Source of the DNA: Paenibacillus nuruki
GTDB taxonomy: Bacteria > Bacillota > Bacilli > Paenibacillales > Paenibacillaceae
DNA length: 64,000 bases
Assembly: GCF_001721045.1 (NCBI RefSeq)
Contig: NZ_MDER01000038.1
Location: 1 to 64,000, forward strand
Direction of reading: 5' to 3'
Both the position numbers and the translations under genes were made by a program. The notes beneath the pieces are model-generated. The model was not told where the DNA came from. It saw nothing but the letters and a program-made list of their open reading frames with translations, and did not search any database. Position 1 is the stretch's first letter. Each line of letters starts with the position of its first letter. Shown here piece by piece: positions 17,970 to 27,364 of this stretch.

Positions 17970-18434
17970 ATGAAAAAATTATCATCTTTATTGCTCTCTG
18001 CTACGTTATTCGCTTCTATTCTCCCGATGACATCGGTATCTGCGGCAGATATTGATCAATCTCAAGTGGTATCAAGTCCAGCAACAACAGGTGATCAAGC
18101 CCAATCGTTGCAATCTTCTTCTGCTCAAGCATCAGTGAACTATCATAGTATCCGTTTCTCTATCGATTTTATGGATACAATTATGGCAGGTAATAGCGAA
18201 CCTCGTGGACGTTTTTTCCAAGCTGTTGAAGAAGCTGTCGGAGCACCTGTTATTTTTTATGATTTTTGGAGTGAATTTATAGTAATCAAAGTCATGGATA
18301 AGCAGTTGTCTCCTGAAGAAGCAGAAGTAGTCAAAAATAAATTGAATAGCTTGAAATGGATCAACGAAACGTATGGTATTCCATTAGAGCAAGATATCAT
18401 TACCGATGTTTACTGGTTTGATCGCTGGGCTTAA
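17970..18434 (+). CDS. secreted protein of unknown function
   Basis: A 154-residue protein with a clear signal peptide: MKK, a hydrophobic core of about 15 residues and an Ala-x-Ala cleavage site near 24-26. A Ser/Gln/Ala-rich linker (about 27-60) precedes a compact domain of about 95 residues rich in aromatic residues (FYDFWSEFIVIKVMD, DVYWFDRW). There is no sortase motif, lipobox or transmembrane segment, so it should be released. GGAGG lies eight bases before the ATG, and it stands as a single gene with its own terminator. I do not recognise the family. Confidence 0.75.
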   Translation: MKKLSSLLLSATLFASILPMTSVSAADIDQSQVVSSPATTGDQAQSLQSSSAQASVNYHSIRFSIDFMDTIMAGNSEPRGRFFQAVEEAVGAPVIFYDFWSEFIVIKVMDKQLSPEEAEVVKNKLNSLKWINETYGIPLEQDIITDVYWFDRWA

Positions 18435-18445
18435 TTAGTAATATA

Positions 18446-18493
18446 ACAAAAGCGTGGAAGCAGATAATTGTCTGCTCTTCCACGCTTTATTTT
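18446..18493. terminator. bidirectional terminator between secreted protein and MFS gene
   Basis: A stem of roughly 18 bp: the left arm begins AAAGCGTGGAAGCAGA at 18449 and the right arm ends TCTGCTCTTCCACGCTTT near 18488, followed by ATTTTTTT. It serves the secreted-protein gene (plus) and lies just after the MFS gene on the minus strand. Confidence 0.85.
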
Positions 18494-18503
18494 TTTCTGT
18501 TTT

Positions 18504-19715
18504 TTACTGGTTATTGATGACTTTGCTTGTAGAGACAGAATTTAAACCTTTATAGCATATCAGAGATAATAAGCTCACTATAAAAATAACGATTCCGAAT
18601 GGCTGGGCAGAATATTCTCCAGCAAGTCCTACCAGTGGAGAAGTAAATGAACCTAATAAAAAAGGTAATACACCCAGTACAGCTGAAGCACTTCCAGCGA
18701 TATGACCTTGCGATTCCATAGCCAAAGAGAATGACACAGGCCCTATCAATCCAATCGAAAAGCCAAACCAAAACAGAGCGATGACTAATCCGATCAACGA
18801 TCCGTAAGATAACGTCATCACAAGAATAACGGCACTGGCTACAAAAGCAGACATCAATCCAATCGCAAAAATGCGCCGTTCCGCCATATGCCCTGCCAGA
18901 TACTTTACCAATTGCGATCCTAACATAATCGCTACTCCATTTAGTGCAAATAGAATCGAAAATACCATAGGCGAAACTCCATAAATATTCTGATAAATAA
19001 ACGGAGTTGCTGATACATAAGCAAATACTCCGGCAAACAAAATCCCATTCCCCAGTGCATAACTCATAAATGACCGATCACGAAATAATTCTTTATAATT
19101 TCCAATCACTTGTCCAAAATGACCAGCTACACGCTTTGAAGCAGGCAAAGTCTCGGTTATCCCCCATAGGGTTAACAACGTAAGTACAATACCCAACAGC
19201 CCCAAAACGATAAATATATGATTCCATGAAGTATATGCGATCACTCCACTGCCAGCGAGCGGTGATATAAGTGGAGCAACATTGCTAATCATCGTTAACA
19301 GTGAAATGAATTTAGTTAATTCTGATCCATTATAGAGATCCCGTACAATTGCACGAGAAATAACAAGCCCTGCCGAAGCTACAAACCCTTGAACAAATCG
19401 AATACCGATAAACAGTTCAATATTAGGCGCAAAAGCACAAGCGATTGAAGAAATAAAATAGAGAATCATCGAAATTAATAAAGGATAACGTCGTCCATAG
19501 ATATCACTCAAGGGCCCCATCACTAACTGACCGATCCCCAAACCTAATAAGCTAGCGGTTAATGTCGTTTGAATCATCGATGTATTCGTTTGAAAATAAC
19601 TCATAATTTCGGGTAGAGACGATAGATACATATCTACAGTAAATGGCCCCAATGCAGAAAATGAAGCTAACAACAATGCAAATCCAAATGTATTCTGTTT
19701 AGTAGTGACTTTCAT
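18504..19715 (-). CDS. MFS drug efflux transporter, Bcr/CflA type
   Basis: A 403-residue membrane protein with about 12 hydrophobic segments. The DHA1 motif A reads GPLSDIYGRR near 67-76, and the ALGPFTVDMYLSSLP stretch in the first helix is typical of the Bcr/CflA multidrug subfamily. The next gene upstream, 51 bases away on the same strand, is an SDR, so the two may form one operon controlled by the divergent LysR protein. Proton-coupled export of an antibiotic or other toxic compound is the family role; the substrate is unknown. Confidence 0.9.
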   Translation of the reverse strand: MKVTTKQNTFGFALLLASFSALGPFTVDMYLSSLPEIMSYFQTNTSMIQTTLTASLLGLGIGQLVMGPLSDIYGRRYPLLISMILYFISSIACAFAPNIELFIGIRFVQGFVASAGLVISRAIVRDLYNGSELTKFISLLTMISNVAPLISPLAGSGVIAYTSWNHIFIVLGLLGIVLTLLTLWGITETLPASKRVAGHFGQVIGNYKELFRDRSFMSYALGNGILFAGVFAYVSATPFIYQNIYGVSPMVFSILFALNGVAIMLGSQLVKYLAGHMAERRIFAIGLMSAFVASAVILVMTLSYGSLIGLVIALFWFGFSIGLIGPVSFSLAMESQGHIAGSASAVLGVLPFLLGSFTSPLVGLAGEYSAQPFGIVIFIVSLLSLICYKGLNSVSTSKVINNQ

Positions 19716-19766
19716 TTTTTTCTCCTACCTCAACATACTAAGCTGTCTGATCAAGCCAATCTATAA

Positions 19767-20606
19767 TCAATCTTTATGTGACATAGATATAGATAGATCA
19801 CGATAAGCATTAACCTGTGCTTGAAGATCAGCAATCTTTTGTTCTGCAATAGCGATAGCATCAGCACCAGCGATAAAGCGATGCGGTGGTTGTTCCTCAT
19901 TAGCGATATTTATTAGAGCTTGTGCCAATTTAGCTGAATCGCCAGCTTGTTGACCATTTTGAGATTGATAGGACTGTTCATTCATTCCTCTACGTTCCGA
20001 GTAATCCTCAATCGAAGGATCAGCATAAGTTGAAGATTGCTCTGTTAACAACTCGGTACGGAACATCCCTGGATTAATAATGGTGGTATGAATACCGAAA
20101 GGTATAACCTCAAATCGTAATGACTCCATCCATCCTTCTAAACCAAATTTAGATGCGGCGTATGCCGTATTGAACTCGAATCCAGCAAGTCCTGCTCCGG
20201 AAGAAATAGACATAATATGTCCTGCACGTTGCTTACGCATCACAGGTAATACCGCTCGCGTAACATTCATTGGACCTATAAGAGCCGTATTGAATTGTGA
20301 GTGAATTTGATTCATCGACAATTCTTCGAAAAAGCCAGCATAGAAGTTAGCCGCATTGTTAACAAGAACATCGATTTTACCAAAAGCCTCCACTGCCGAT
20401 TCGACTGCTACTTGAGTATCTTCTATATTAGTAACATCTAACTTGGCAATAAATAGATTTGGATGATCGCCCAAAGACGCTCTAAGATGATCTGTATTCC
20501 GCCCTGTTGCAACGACTTGATGACCTGCAAGGAGTGCTGCTTTAGTTATATCTAAACCCATACCTCGACCAGCACCTGTGATAAACCATACTTTAGATGT
20601 ATTCAT
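19767..20606 (-). CDS. short-chain dehydrogenase/reductase
   Basis: SDR of 279 residues with TGAGRGMG (10-17), NNAANF near 87, catalytic Ser in SISSGAG and YAASK (Tyr-x3-Lys near 150-154). The extended C-terminus (EQKIADLQAQVNAYRDLS) resembles the group annotated as oxidoreductases next to LysR regulators. AGGAGG precedes the ATG. It is divergent from the LysR gene across a perfect palindrome and upstream of the MFS pump, which suggests an inducible modify-and-export pair. Confidence 0.9.
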   Translation of the reverse strand: MNTSKVWFITGAGRGMGLDITKAALLAGHQVVATGRNTDHLRASLGDHPNLFIAKLDVTNIEDTQVAVESAVEAFGKIDVLVNNAANFYAGFFEELSMNQIHSQFNTALIGPMNVTRAVLPVMRKQRAGHIMSISSGAGLAGFEFNTAYAASKFGLEGWMESLRFEVIPFGIHTTIINPGMFRTELLTEQSSTYADPSIEDYSERRGMNEQSYQSQNGQQAGDSAKLAQALINIANEEQPPHRFIAGADAIAIAEQKIADLQAQVNAYRDLSISMSHKD

Positions 20607-20733
20607 TTTGTTCCTCCTAGAGATATATAGATTGATTTTTGAAATGATATGAATATGTTTTAACCGACTAAGAATATCCTGTGTTCGTGCTCTGCTATTT
20701 ATTTTAGCAAACGCATTTTATATAGCAAATACT

Positions 20734-20754
20734 CATATCTTATAATAAGATATG
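20734..20754. promoter_or_regulatory. LysR-type operator palindrome
   Basis: Arms CATATCTTA and TAAGATATG are perfectly complementary and separated by TAA, 21 bp in all, containing the T-N11-A core expected for LysR-type regulators. It lies in the gap between the divergent SDR and lysR genes, 47 bases before the lysR start, and overlaps a TATAAT (20741-20746) that could be the lysR -10. Confidence 0.75.
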
Positions 20755-20800
20755 CTTGTTAAGCATTTCTAACTGCAAAAAAATATTAGGAGGAATAGGT

Positions 20801-21700
20801 ATGGAGATCAGAGTGTTACGTTATTTTTTGGCTATTGCTAGAGAAGGAAGTATTACAGGGGCAGCGGCATCATTACATATGACACAACCTACGTTATCCA
20901 GACAATTGAAAGATTTGGAACAGCAATTAGGCAAAGCACTATTTGTGCGTAGTAGCCATCATGTGATTCTGACAGATGAAGGTATATTACTCCGAAAAAG
21001 AGCAGAAGAAATTATAGAAATGGTCGATAAACTAGAAGCTGAATTTCAATCTATGAAAGAAACAGTACGTGGTGATGTGTATATTGGTGGTGGAGAAACA
21101 GAAGCTATGAAGCAGATTGCACGAGGAGTTAAGCAATTACAGTTGAACTATCCTGATATCAAGTACCACCTCTATAGTGGAAATGCTGAAGATGTAACCC
21201 AACGATTAGATAAAGGATTACTTGATTTTGGCATTTTGATTCAACCGGTTAATATATCTAAATATAATTACATCCATATCCCTGCTACCGATGTCTGGGG
21301 CGTTGTTATGCGTAAAGATAGTCCACTTGCTCAGAAAAAAACGATCCAACCAACCGACCTGATAGACTTACCGTTGATCTGCTCAAGGCAAGTCATCAAG
21401 CAATCGTTTACCCAAAATGAATTTGTAGATTGGTTTGGGGGTCTATTTGATACATTGAATATTGTGACTACGTATAATCTTGCTTACAATGCCGCCATTA
21501 TGGTAGAAGAAGGCATTGGATACGCTTTAATGTTAGATAAGATTGTGAATACGTCTAGCGAGAGCCCACTTTGCTTCAAACCACTTGAACCCCGACTGGA
21601 AACGGGTTTAGTGATGGTTTGGAAAAAAGATCAGATCTTTTCAACAGCGGCAGATACATTTTTAAAAGAAATTCAGGCTAGCCATGGAACAAATACGTAG
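20801..21700 (+). CDS. LysR-family transcriptional regulator
   Basis: A 299-residue LysR regulator: the N-terminal helix-turn-helix (SITGAAASLHMTQPTLSRQLKDLE, about 17-40) and the periplasmic-binding-protein-like effector domain (about 90-295). The ATG at 20801 has AGGAGG upstream and gives the standard N-terminus MEIRVLRYFL; the longer frame from 20756 is not needed. It is divergent from an SDR and an MFS pump. Its stop is one base from that of the convergent NAD(P)H-binding protein gene. Confidence 0.93.
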   Translation: MEIRVLRYFLAIAREGSITGAAASLHMTQPTLSRQLKDLEQQLGKALFVRSSHHVILTDEGILLRKRAEEIIEMVDKLEAEFQSMKETVRGDVYIGGGETEAMKQIARGVKQLQLNYPDIKYHLYSGNAEDVTQRLDKGLLDFGILIQPVNISKYNYIHIPATDVWGVVMRKDSPLAQKKTIQPTDLIDLPLICSRQVIKQSFTQNEFVDWFGGLFDTLNIVTTYNLAYNAAIMVEEGIGYALMLDKIVNTSSESPLCFKPLEPRLETGLVMVWKKDQIFSTAADTFLKEIQASHGTNT

Positions 21701-21701
21701 G

Positions 21702-22391
21702 TTATGATTTCCCGACATTAATGATCTTTTTGATCCATGATGGCTCACTGGTCGCTGCTCGAACAAGACAGTCTGCGCAGTCTACAAAGGATAAAGGACG
21801 AAGTGGTGCAATACGTGTTAAGGGGCCTGCTGTATATGTTATAGAGTTAGCGGTATGACTCAGTACAGAAGGACGTACAATTACCCAATCTAGCTTACTT
21901 TCTATTACTGCATGCTCAGCGATCGTTTTGTCTTTGATTGCTTTTGAGAAAATAAATCGCATAGTACGTACTGCACTCTGATTTACAGCCGAAAGTTCTT
22001 TTCCATTACTCAAATTAATCCCGCTTTGCATCACTAGACGTTGAACTCCTGCCTGCTGACAAGCAGATAAAATATTCGGTATCCCTTCTGACATCACAGT
22101 ACCCGGTGAAAAATTGGCTGCAAGAACATTCAAGAACCCTTTGGACAGCGGATGACGTGATGAGAAGTTGGTCGTTGGGCCGATGCAACTGATCACTACG
22201 TCTGCACCTATCATAGCTTGGATCATACTAGATGTATTGTACACATCTCCCTGATAAACATGGAGCTGCTCGGTAGGTGCAATTACTTCTGGTCGACGAG
22301 CGACAGCGGTAACTTCATGATCTAATTCAAGTAAGCGCTCTACCACTTTCTTACCTGTGGCTCCTGTCGCTCCAATAACGGTAACTTTCAT
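21702..22391 (-). CDS. NAD(P)H-binding protein, NmrA/atypical SDR type
   Basis: About 229 residues, beginning with the dinucleotide motif GATGATGKKV and the ARRPE segment typical of NAD(P)H-binding atypical SDRs. The catalytic Tyr-x3-Lys is not evident; SGINLSNGKE and the DWVIVRPSVLS segment fit flavin-reductase/NmrA-like proteins. I used the ATG at 22391 with AGGAGG upstream, not the longer frame. It is divergent from a TetR gene and probably repressed by it. Confidence 0.88.
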   Translation of the reverse strand: MKVTVIGATGATGKKVVERLLELDHEVTAVARRPEVIAPTEQLHVYQGDVYNTSSMIQAMIGADVVISCIGPTTNFSSRHPLSKGFLNVLAANFSPGTVMSEGIPNILSACQQAGVQRLVMQSGINLSNGKELSAVNQSAVRTMRFIFSKAIKDKTIAEHAVIESKLDWVIVRPSVLSHTANSITYTAGPLTRIAPLRPLSFVDCADCLVRAATSEPSWIKKIINVGKS

Positions 22392-22437
22392 TTCTATATT
22401 CCTCCTTAGGTGATTACATGAATACATTCGGTTCAAA

Positions 22438-22557
22438 AATGCACACTCGTGCATTAAGGAACAACTATGTATAATAGTAAAGAGAACTACAGCATTTACA
22501 ATGATTAAAAATATAATTTCCGTGTATTAGTTCACATTCTTTTTAGAACTGTGCATT
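22438..22557. promoter_or_regulatory. putative TetR operator region
   Basis: Perfect inverted repeat AATGCAC-ACTC-GTGCATT at 22438-22455, and a further copy of the half site GTGCATTAAG at 22551-22560, in the gap between the divergent NmrA-like and TetR genes. The repeated GTGCATT element is the likely recognition sequence. Confidence 0.6.
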
Positions 22558-22584
22558 AAGATAAAGAAAGATGGTGCTTCAGAT

Positions 22585-23163
22585 ATGATACAGATCGATC
22601 GAAGAGTACGAAAATCGCAAAAAGCCATCAAATCAGCTATTATCGACCTCATGATTGCCAAAAAGTTTGACCAGATTACGATACAAGATATTGCGGATCA
22701 AGCAGATGTTAGCCGAAGAACAATTTATTTGCATTATACCGACAAATTCGATTTGTTAGATAAGCTGATTCAAGAACATATTGAAGAGATGCAAGAAATT
22801 TGCAATACAGAAGACATGAATGCTACTTATATGGAGTCAGCATTATTATGGTTCGAATACTTTGAAAGTCAGTACTCATTCTTCTCTGCCATGCTAGCTA
22901 GTAAAGGAAGTTCTTTTTTTCGTACTCGATTCTTAGATTTTTTTCTTCAAGAATTAGAACAAGGCATAATAGACGAAGGAGGTCGAAAATTAACAGAAGG
23001 CGATTATGTAGATATTCAGTTTTTAGGAGCGGCTATTTTAGGTGTAGTGGAATGGTGGCTAAAGAATAAGAAACCTCATCCTCCCTCTTTTATGGCTGAA
23101 CGATTGGGATTATTACTTGAGCATCATTTTGAATTATATGTATATCCATCTCCCAGTTTATAA
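22585..23163 (+). CDS. TetR/AcrR-family repressor
   Basis: A 192-residue regulator. The N-terminal helix-turn-helix is clear: ITIQDIADQADVSRRTIYLHYTDKFDLLDKL (about 32-62). The C-terminal helical domain resembles the TetR_C group that binds diverse small ligands. It is divergent from the NAD(P)H-binding protein across a GTGCATT-containing inverted repeat and most likely represses that gene and itself. Confidence 0.92.
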   Translation: MIQIDRRVRKSQKAIKSAIIDLMIAKKFDQITIQDIADQADVSRRTIYLHYTDKFDLLDKLIQEHIEEMQEICNTEDMNATYMESALLWFEYFESQYSFFSAMLASKGSSFFRTRFLDFFLQELEQGIIDEGGRKLTEGDYVDIQFLGAAILGVVEWWLKNKKPHPPSFMAERLGLLLEHHFELYVYPSPSL

Positions 23164-23294
23164 AAAGTTTATATTTAATTTAACTCCTGTACAGAAATAG
23201 TTTGCTTTTGTTTATGTGTAATTTAACTTTCTCCTCTAAGATCAATCTATAATTCAACCTTTATACGGATGATGAAGATCAGGAGGAACAAGAT

Positions 23295-26081
23295 ATGAAG
23301 AAATACCCTGCATATTTAGTAGTACTCGCAGGCATGGTTGCACTAAGCCAGACGATCAATAACCCTGTACTTGCAGCTCCCACGCACCTTTCAACTACTC
23401 AGAGCACCACTTCTACGAGCGCTTCGTTAAAAGCCCTTTCTTCCATCTCGCTTCAATCTGGAGTGAGTGTGAAAGTAACAGATATCCAATTAGCTAGTAA
23501 AAATACAGGTAACATCCTAACCTACACACTGAGCTATACTAACCAAACATCCAGTCCATACAAATTAATGAATAGCTTTTCTAGAGTGAAAACAACACAT
23601 ACTTCTCCCGTCAAAGGAATACCTATTCCCGATCAGAAAGATCAAGTGACGATTTCACCAAAGTCTACTCAAGCGATCACATACTATGTAGATATGAAAA
23701 AAGACAATACTTTAGCCAGCAGTCAGATCATTATGTATGGTTGGGATTTCAATAGTTCCAATTATGAGAAAAAGCTAGGTACATTTACGATCCCTTCGAC
23801 ATATTCGCCTGCGATAGCTCAAGGAAAAAGCAAAAAAGTAACGATCGGTAATTTACTACTTAATCTCAAGCCACAACAGTTACAAATCGTTCGTTTTAAT
23901 AATAAGTTATATGCTCGTCTAGCTTTACAAGTAACCAATCTAAGTACAGAAGGTTTAGATCGTCCTCCATATCATACGTATCTGCAATCGTCTAATCGTT
24001 CTAACTTTGAAATGCAATTAGATTATGCTAGCCGGGATATCTCGATTCAACCGGGTGAGACCAAAAGTATCGGTTATATCGTTGCTATCCCTGCTTATCT
24101 GAATACAACCAATATGTTGCTACAGATCACTAGCAATACGGCTCAAACGGATACCAAAAGCGAAACTTCAACTACCAGTACGACAACGGATATCGAACTA
24201 CCTATTGTAGCGTTTAAGCTACCTAAAGTAAGCCCTTCGAGTCTAACTGTTCCTGCATCCGCATCTCGAAAAATAACTGTCGATGGCATCACGATTGAGA
24301 CGCAGTTGAAAAAAGCGACAATTTCTACAAGCGGAGATAAAGCGGTATGGACGATGCAATTTAGAGTCAAAAATATAGGCAATCAAGCTGTCCTTTTACC
24401 TACTTATGAAGCATCGATAAAAACAATTGAAGGATATACCTTCCCAATTAATACCAAAGCATTAACCAATCTAGCACTCAAACCGTTACAAGAAAAGCAA
24501 ATTCAACTATCTGCTGAAATTCCAGCGCAATTAAAACAGCAACAACTACTTTTGCAGTTGTTAGAATCGTCAGCCCCCACTCCGAGCAATACGACGACTA
24601 ATACGCAGGTATCTGATCGTACCCAAGAATCAAGTCCGATTATTTTACCGACTGCTTTTTATATGATTCCTTACAGTCAGGAGCAGAATCAATCGGCTCA
24701 AACAGAATATACTTTTGATAATAATGTGGGTAGCTTTGGTGTGACTCTGGAATCGTTCCAACGTATGCCATGGGCAGCTGAAGATATCGTAGTAGCCAAA
24801 ATTCGTCTACGTAATGCAGGTACTTCTTCGGTTACATTACCTACTCTGGGCGGATCGATCAAAGCACAAAATAATCGAATCAGTAGCCCTGTGCAGATCA
24901 TTGCGGAACAAGCAGATAACTCACTAGATGCAGGACAAAGCAAAGTTTACTATCTGGTTAGTCATTTCAGTGCGGATCTGGATCTATCGCAACTAAAAAT
25001 TGAACTTTATCCTACGGTAGATACTGCCAACAATGATACAAACAGTACTACAGCCAATACAACGAATCCGAATACTAATTCACTGGATAGCGATAATCCA
25101 TTTTTATCTCTTCAAGTCGGTCAGATTAATTCTAATATTGCCAAAATAGCTCCCGGTGCTTCTTTCCATATCCAGACTACAGGTAAAAAAGCAGAAATCA
25201 AAGAGCGACGTACGATGATGTATGAAGGCACAAGTCAAAAGATCGCTTATACCGAACTTGAAATGAAGAGTGAAGAAAAGCGTACTTCGACCCCTGCTCG
25301 TCTCGTTGCTTATTACAAAACACCAAATAATGAATATTATGAAGCAACAGTGAATCAATCCGATAAATCGGTCGGACCGGATGGTAAAAACTTGATTACT
25401 GTATGGAGCAAATTACCGACTTCAATCAATACCTCTGGACTCACACTATATCTAGGTGAAGCGATTAATGATGGCAAACTGTCTACTGCAACGACAACAC
25501 CGACAGGATATATCAATGCAGTTGAACTGGGGCTTAACAAACAGACTCCACCGGTTGTGGCTAGTGTAAGTAGTGAGATGGAGTTGTTCCCGTACCGCTT
25601 TGCGATTACAGGTGCAACAGGTTCATTAGCAGAAGGTCAGGAAAGTATCGCTTTGAATATGACCTATAACTTTAGCAAAGACAATACCTACAATATGGGT
25701 ACGTACGGGCATAATCTGATTATTCAGTGGGTTGATCCGTCCGGTCAAATGCAAGAGAAAACGATGGTACCCGGAACCGATTTAACTCTAGGCAAATCAG
25801 TCCCTTATTCCACTACACTCAATAGCAATGTATACAAAACAATGAAAGGTGGTCGCTTCTTAATCAATGTGTATGATGAATTTGAAGGAGAGCGCATCCT
25901 TCTCGGTACACAGAGCTACAGAATCGATTACACAGCAAATATCGTAAATACACAGCCATCATCACCTGTCGATAATCCAACAACCAATCCAAGTGTACCT
26001 CCGACAACGAGTCCACCGGATTCATCAGATCCAAGTCCTAGCACCAAACCAAATCACTCTACAGATCCATCTGCTAAATAA
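23295..26081 (+). CDS. large secreted multi-domain beta-sandwich protein
   Basis: A 928-residue exported protein. A signal peptide (1-28, ending near VLAAPT) is followed by repeated units of 110-140 residues, each with a strand pattern like LRNAGTSSVTLPT, then a (P/A)GQ(T/S)K turn and a YxV or PA strand, at about 55-170, 175-290, 325-430 and 475-580. Ser/Thr/Asn-rich linkers separate them. A different beta-rich region (about 600-890) follows, then a Pro/Ser/Thr tail. There is no LPXTG, lipobox or transmembrane anchor. It is the first gene of an operon with a MacAB-type exporter and a two-component system; it may be a surface partner of that exporter. I do not recognise a named family. Confidence 0.75.
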   Translation: MKKYPAYLVVLAGMVALSQTINNPVLAAPTHLSTTQSTTSTSASLKALSSISLQSGVSVKVTDIQLASKNTGNILTYTLSYTNQTSSPYKLMNSFSRVKTTHTSPVKGIPIPDQKDQVTISPKSTQAITYYVDMKKDNTLASSQIIMYGWDFNSSNYEKKLGTFTIPSTYSPAIAQGKSKKVTIGNLLLNLKPQQLQIVRFNNKLYARLALQVTNLSTEGLDRPPYHTYLQSSNRSNFEMQLDYASRDISIQPGETKSIGYIVAIPAYLNTTNMLLQITSNTAQTDTKSETSTTSTTTDIELPIVAFKLPKVSPSSLTVPASASRKITVDGITIETQLKKATISTSGDKAVWTMQFRVKNIGNQAVLLPTYEASIKTIEGYTFPINTKALTNLALKPLQEKQIQLSAEIPAQLKQQQLLLQLLESSAPTPSNTTTNTQVSDRTQESSPIILPTAFYMIPYSQEQNQSAQTEYTFDNNVGSFGVTLESFQRMPWAAEDIVVAKIRLRNAGTSSVTLPTLGGSIKAQNNRISSPVQIIAEQADNSLDAGQSKVYYLVSHFSADLDLSQLKIELYPTVDTANNDTNSTTANTTNPNTNSLDSDNPFLSLQVGQINSNIAKIAPGASFHIQTTGKKAEIKERRTMMYEGTSQKIAYTELEMKSEEKRTSTPARLVAYYKTPNNEYYEATVNQSDKSVGPDGKNLITVWSKLPTSINTSGLTLYLGEAINDGKLSTATTTPTGYINAVELGLNKQTPPVVASVSSEMELFPYRFAITGATGSLAEGQESIALNMTYNFSKDNTYNMGTYGHNLIIQWVDPSGQMQEKTMVPGTDLTLGKSVPYSTTLNSNVYKTMKGGRFLINVYDEFEGERILLGTQSYRIDYTANIVNTQPSSPVDNPTTNPSVPPTTSPPDSSDPSPSTKPNHSTDPSAK

Positions 26082-26092
26082 CGGAGGAACCT

Positions 26093-27364
26093 ATGAATAG
26101 TAAAAAACGAATTTGGATTACACTAGCTATTATTATTGTTTTAGCCGCTTCGGCGGTTACTGGTTATGTTCTCTGGCCGAAGTCGCAAGAAGAAATAGTC
26201 GTTGAACCCACTCCTTCTATTCCTGTACAAAAAGGAGAAATTACCGTATTGATCAAAGGTGCTGGGTCAATTAAACCAACAAGTCAGACTGTCGTCTATG
26301 CGGATCATGAAGGTAATATTAATCAGGTTAATGCTAAGATCAATACCCGTGTTCAAAAAGGGCAAGTCTTATTCACGTATAAAAACAAAGATAATGCTAA
26401 AGATATCACCCAACAGACCAATACACTCAAGCAACAACAAAGCGATCTACAAGATAAGCAAGAACAGTACAAACAGCTTGTTATGAACAACGCTACACCC
26501 ACAGAACTTGATAGTGCTCGTCTAGGTATTGAAAAAGGAAAAGACGATATCACAGTCACAGAGACCGAAATTGCACGTTTGCAAAAAGATCAAGCCGCTC
26601 CTGCTCCATTACTGTCTCCAATTAGTGGCACGATTACTAAAATGAGCGTTTCTCCAGGTGGGGCTGTAAGTAGTGGCGCAGAAGCATTTACGATTATTGA
26701 TTATCAAGATTTGAGCGCTACCATTCAGGTTGACGAGTTAGACGTTCTCAAAATTCATCAAGGATTAAAAGCTACCCTTCAGCTCGATGCTATTCCTGAT
26801 CAAACGTATCATGGCAAAGTATCTATGATTGCGAATGAAGGTGCGATCAAAAATGGTGTTTCTACTTTTGGTGTAACCATCCATCTTGATCAACCGGGTG
26901 AGATTAAAGCAGGAATGTCAGCTCAAGCTACGATTTTAGTAGAACAGAAAAAAAATATTCTTGTGTTGCCTATTGAGTCAGTGATTCAGCAAGGGAATCA
27001 ATATGTGGTTCAAAAAGCTAGAGTATCGGCTGGAACGCAAAATGCACAACCAGATACTACTACCGAGCAGAAAGTAAGTATCGGTATACACGATGATAGT
27101 CAAATTGAAATCAAAAGTGGTCTAAAAGAAGGAGATCTGGTTGTTATTCCATCCAGTGATATGAGCGGACTGAGTACATCTTCATCGGCAAGTACGATGT
27201 CTAATATGGGTGGATCAGATGATAGCAGTTCTACCCCAACTTCAGATAGTAGTTCGACCGATAGTTCTTCTACAGATAGCAGTAGCAACACGTCAACAGA
27301 CAGTAGCAATACAACGACTGATAATAGTAGCGATAGTTCTTCTACAGGCGGTGGCACACCATGA
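26093..27364 (+). CDS. HlyD/MacA-family membrane fusion protein
   Basis: Periplasmic-adaptor-type protein of 423 residues with one N-terminal membrane helix (about 7-28), a biotinyl-lipoyl-like hairpin, a short coiled coil (about 100-165) and the beta-barrel region (PISGTITKMSVSPGGAV, DELDVLKIHQGLKATLQLD). In Gram-positives these adaptors (YknX type) act with a MacB-like ABC transporter. The last 50 residues are almost only Ser, Asp, Thr and Gly, an unusual low-complexity tail outside the membrane. Its TGA overlaps the ATG of the ABC ATPase gene. Confidence 0.9.
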   Translation: MNSKKRIWITLAIIIVLAASAVTGYVLWPKSQEEIVVEPTPSIPVQKGEITVLIKGAGSIKPTSQTVVYADHEGNINQVNAKINTRVQKGQVLFTYKNKDNAKDITQQTNTLKQQQSDLQDKQEQYKQLVMNNATPTELDSARLGIEKGKDDITVTETEIARLQKDQAAPAPLLSPISGTITKMSVSPGGAVSSGAEAFTIIDYQDLSATIQVDELDVLKIHQGLKATLQLDAIPDQTYHGKVSMIANEGAIKNGVSTFGVTIHLDQPGEIKAGMSAQATILVEQKKNILVLPIESVIQQGNQYVVQKARVSAGTQNAQPDTTTEQKVSIGIHDDSQIEIKSGLKEGDLVVIPSSDMSGLSTSSSASTMSNMGGSDDSSSTPTSDSSSTDSSSTDSSSNTSTDSSNTTTDNSSDSSSTGGGTP

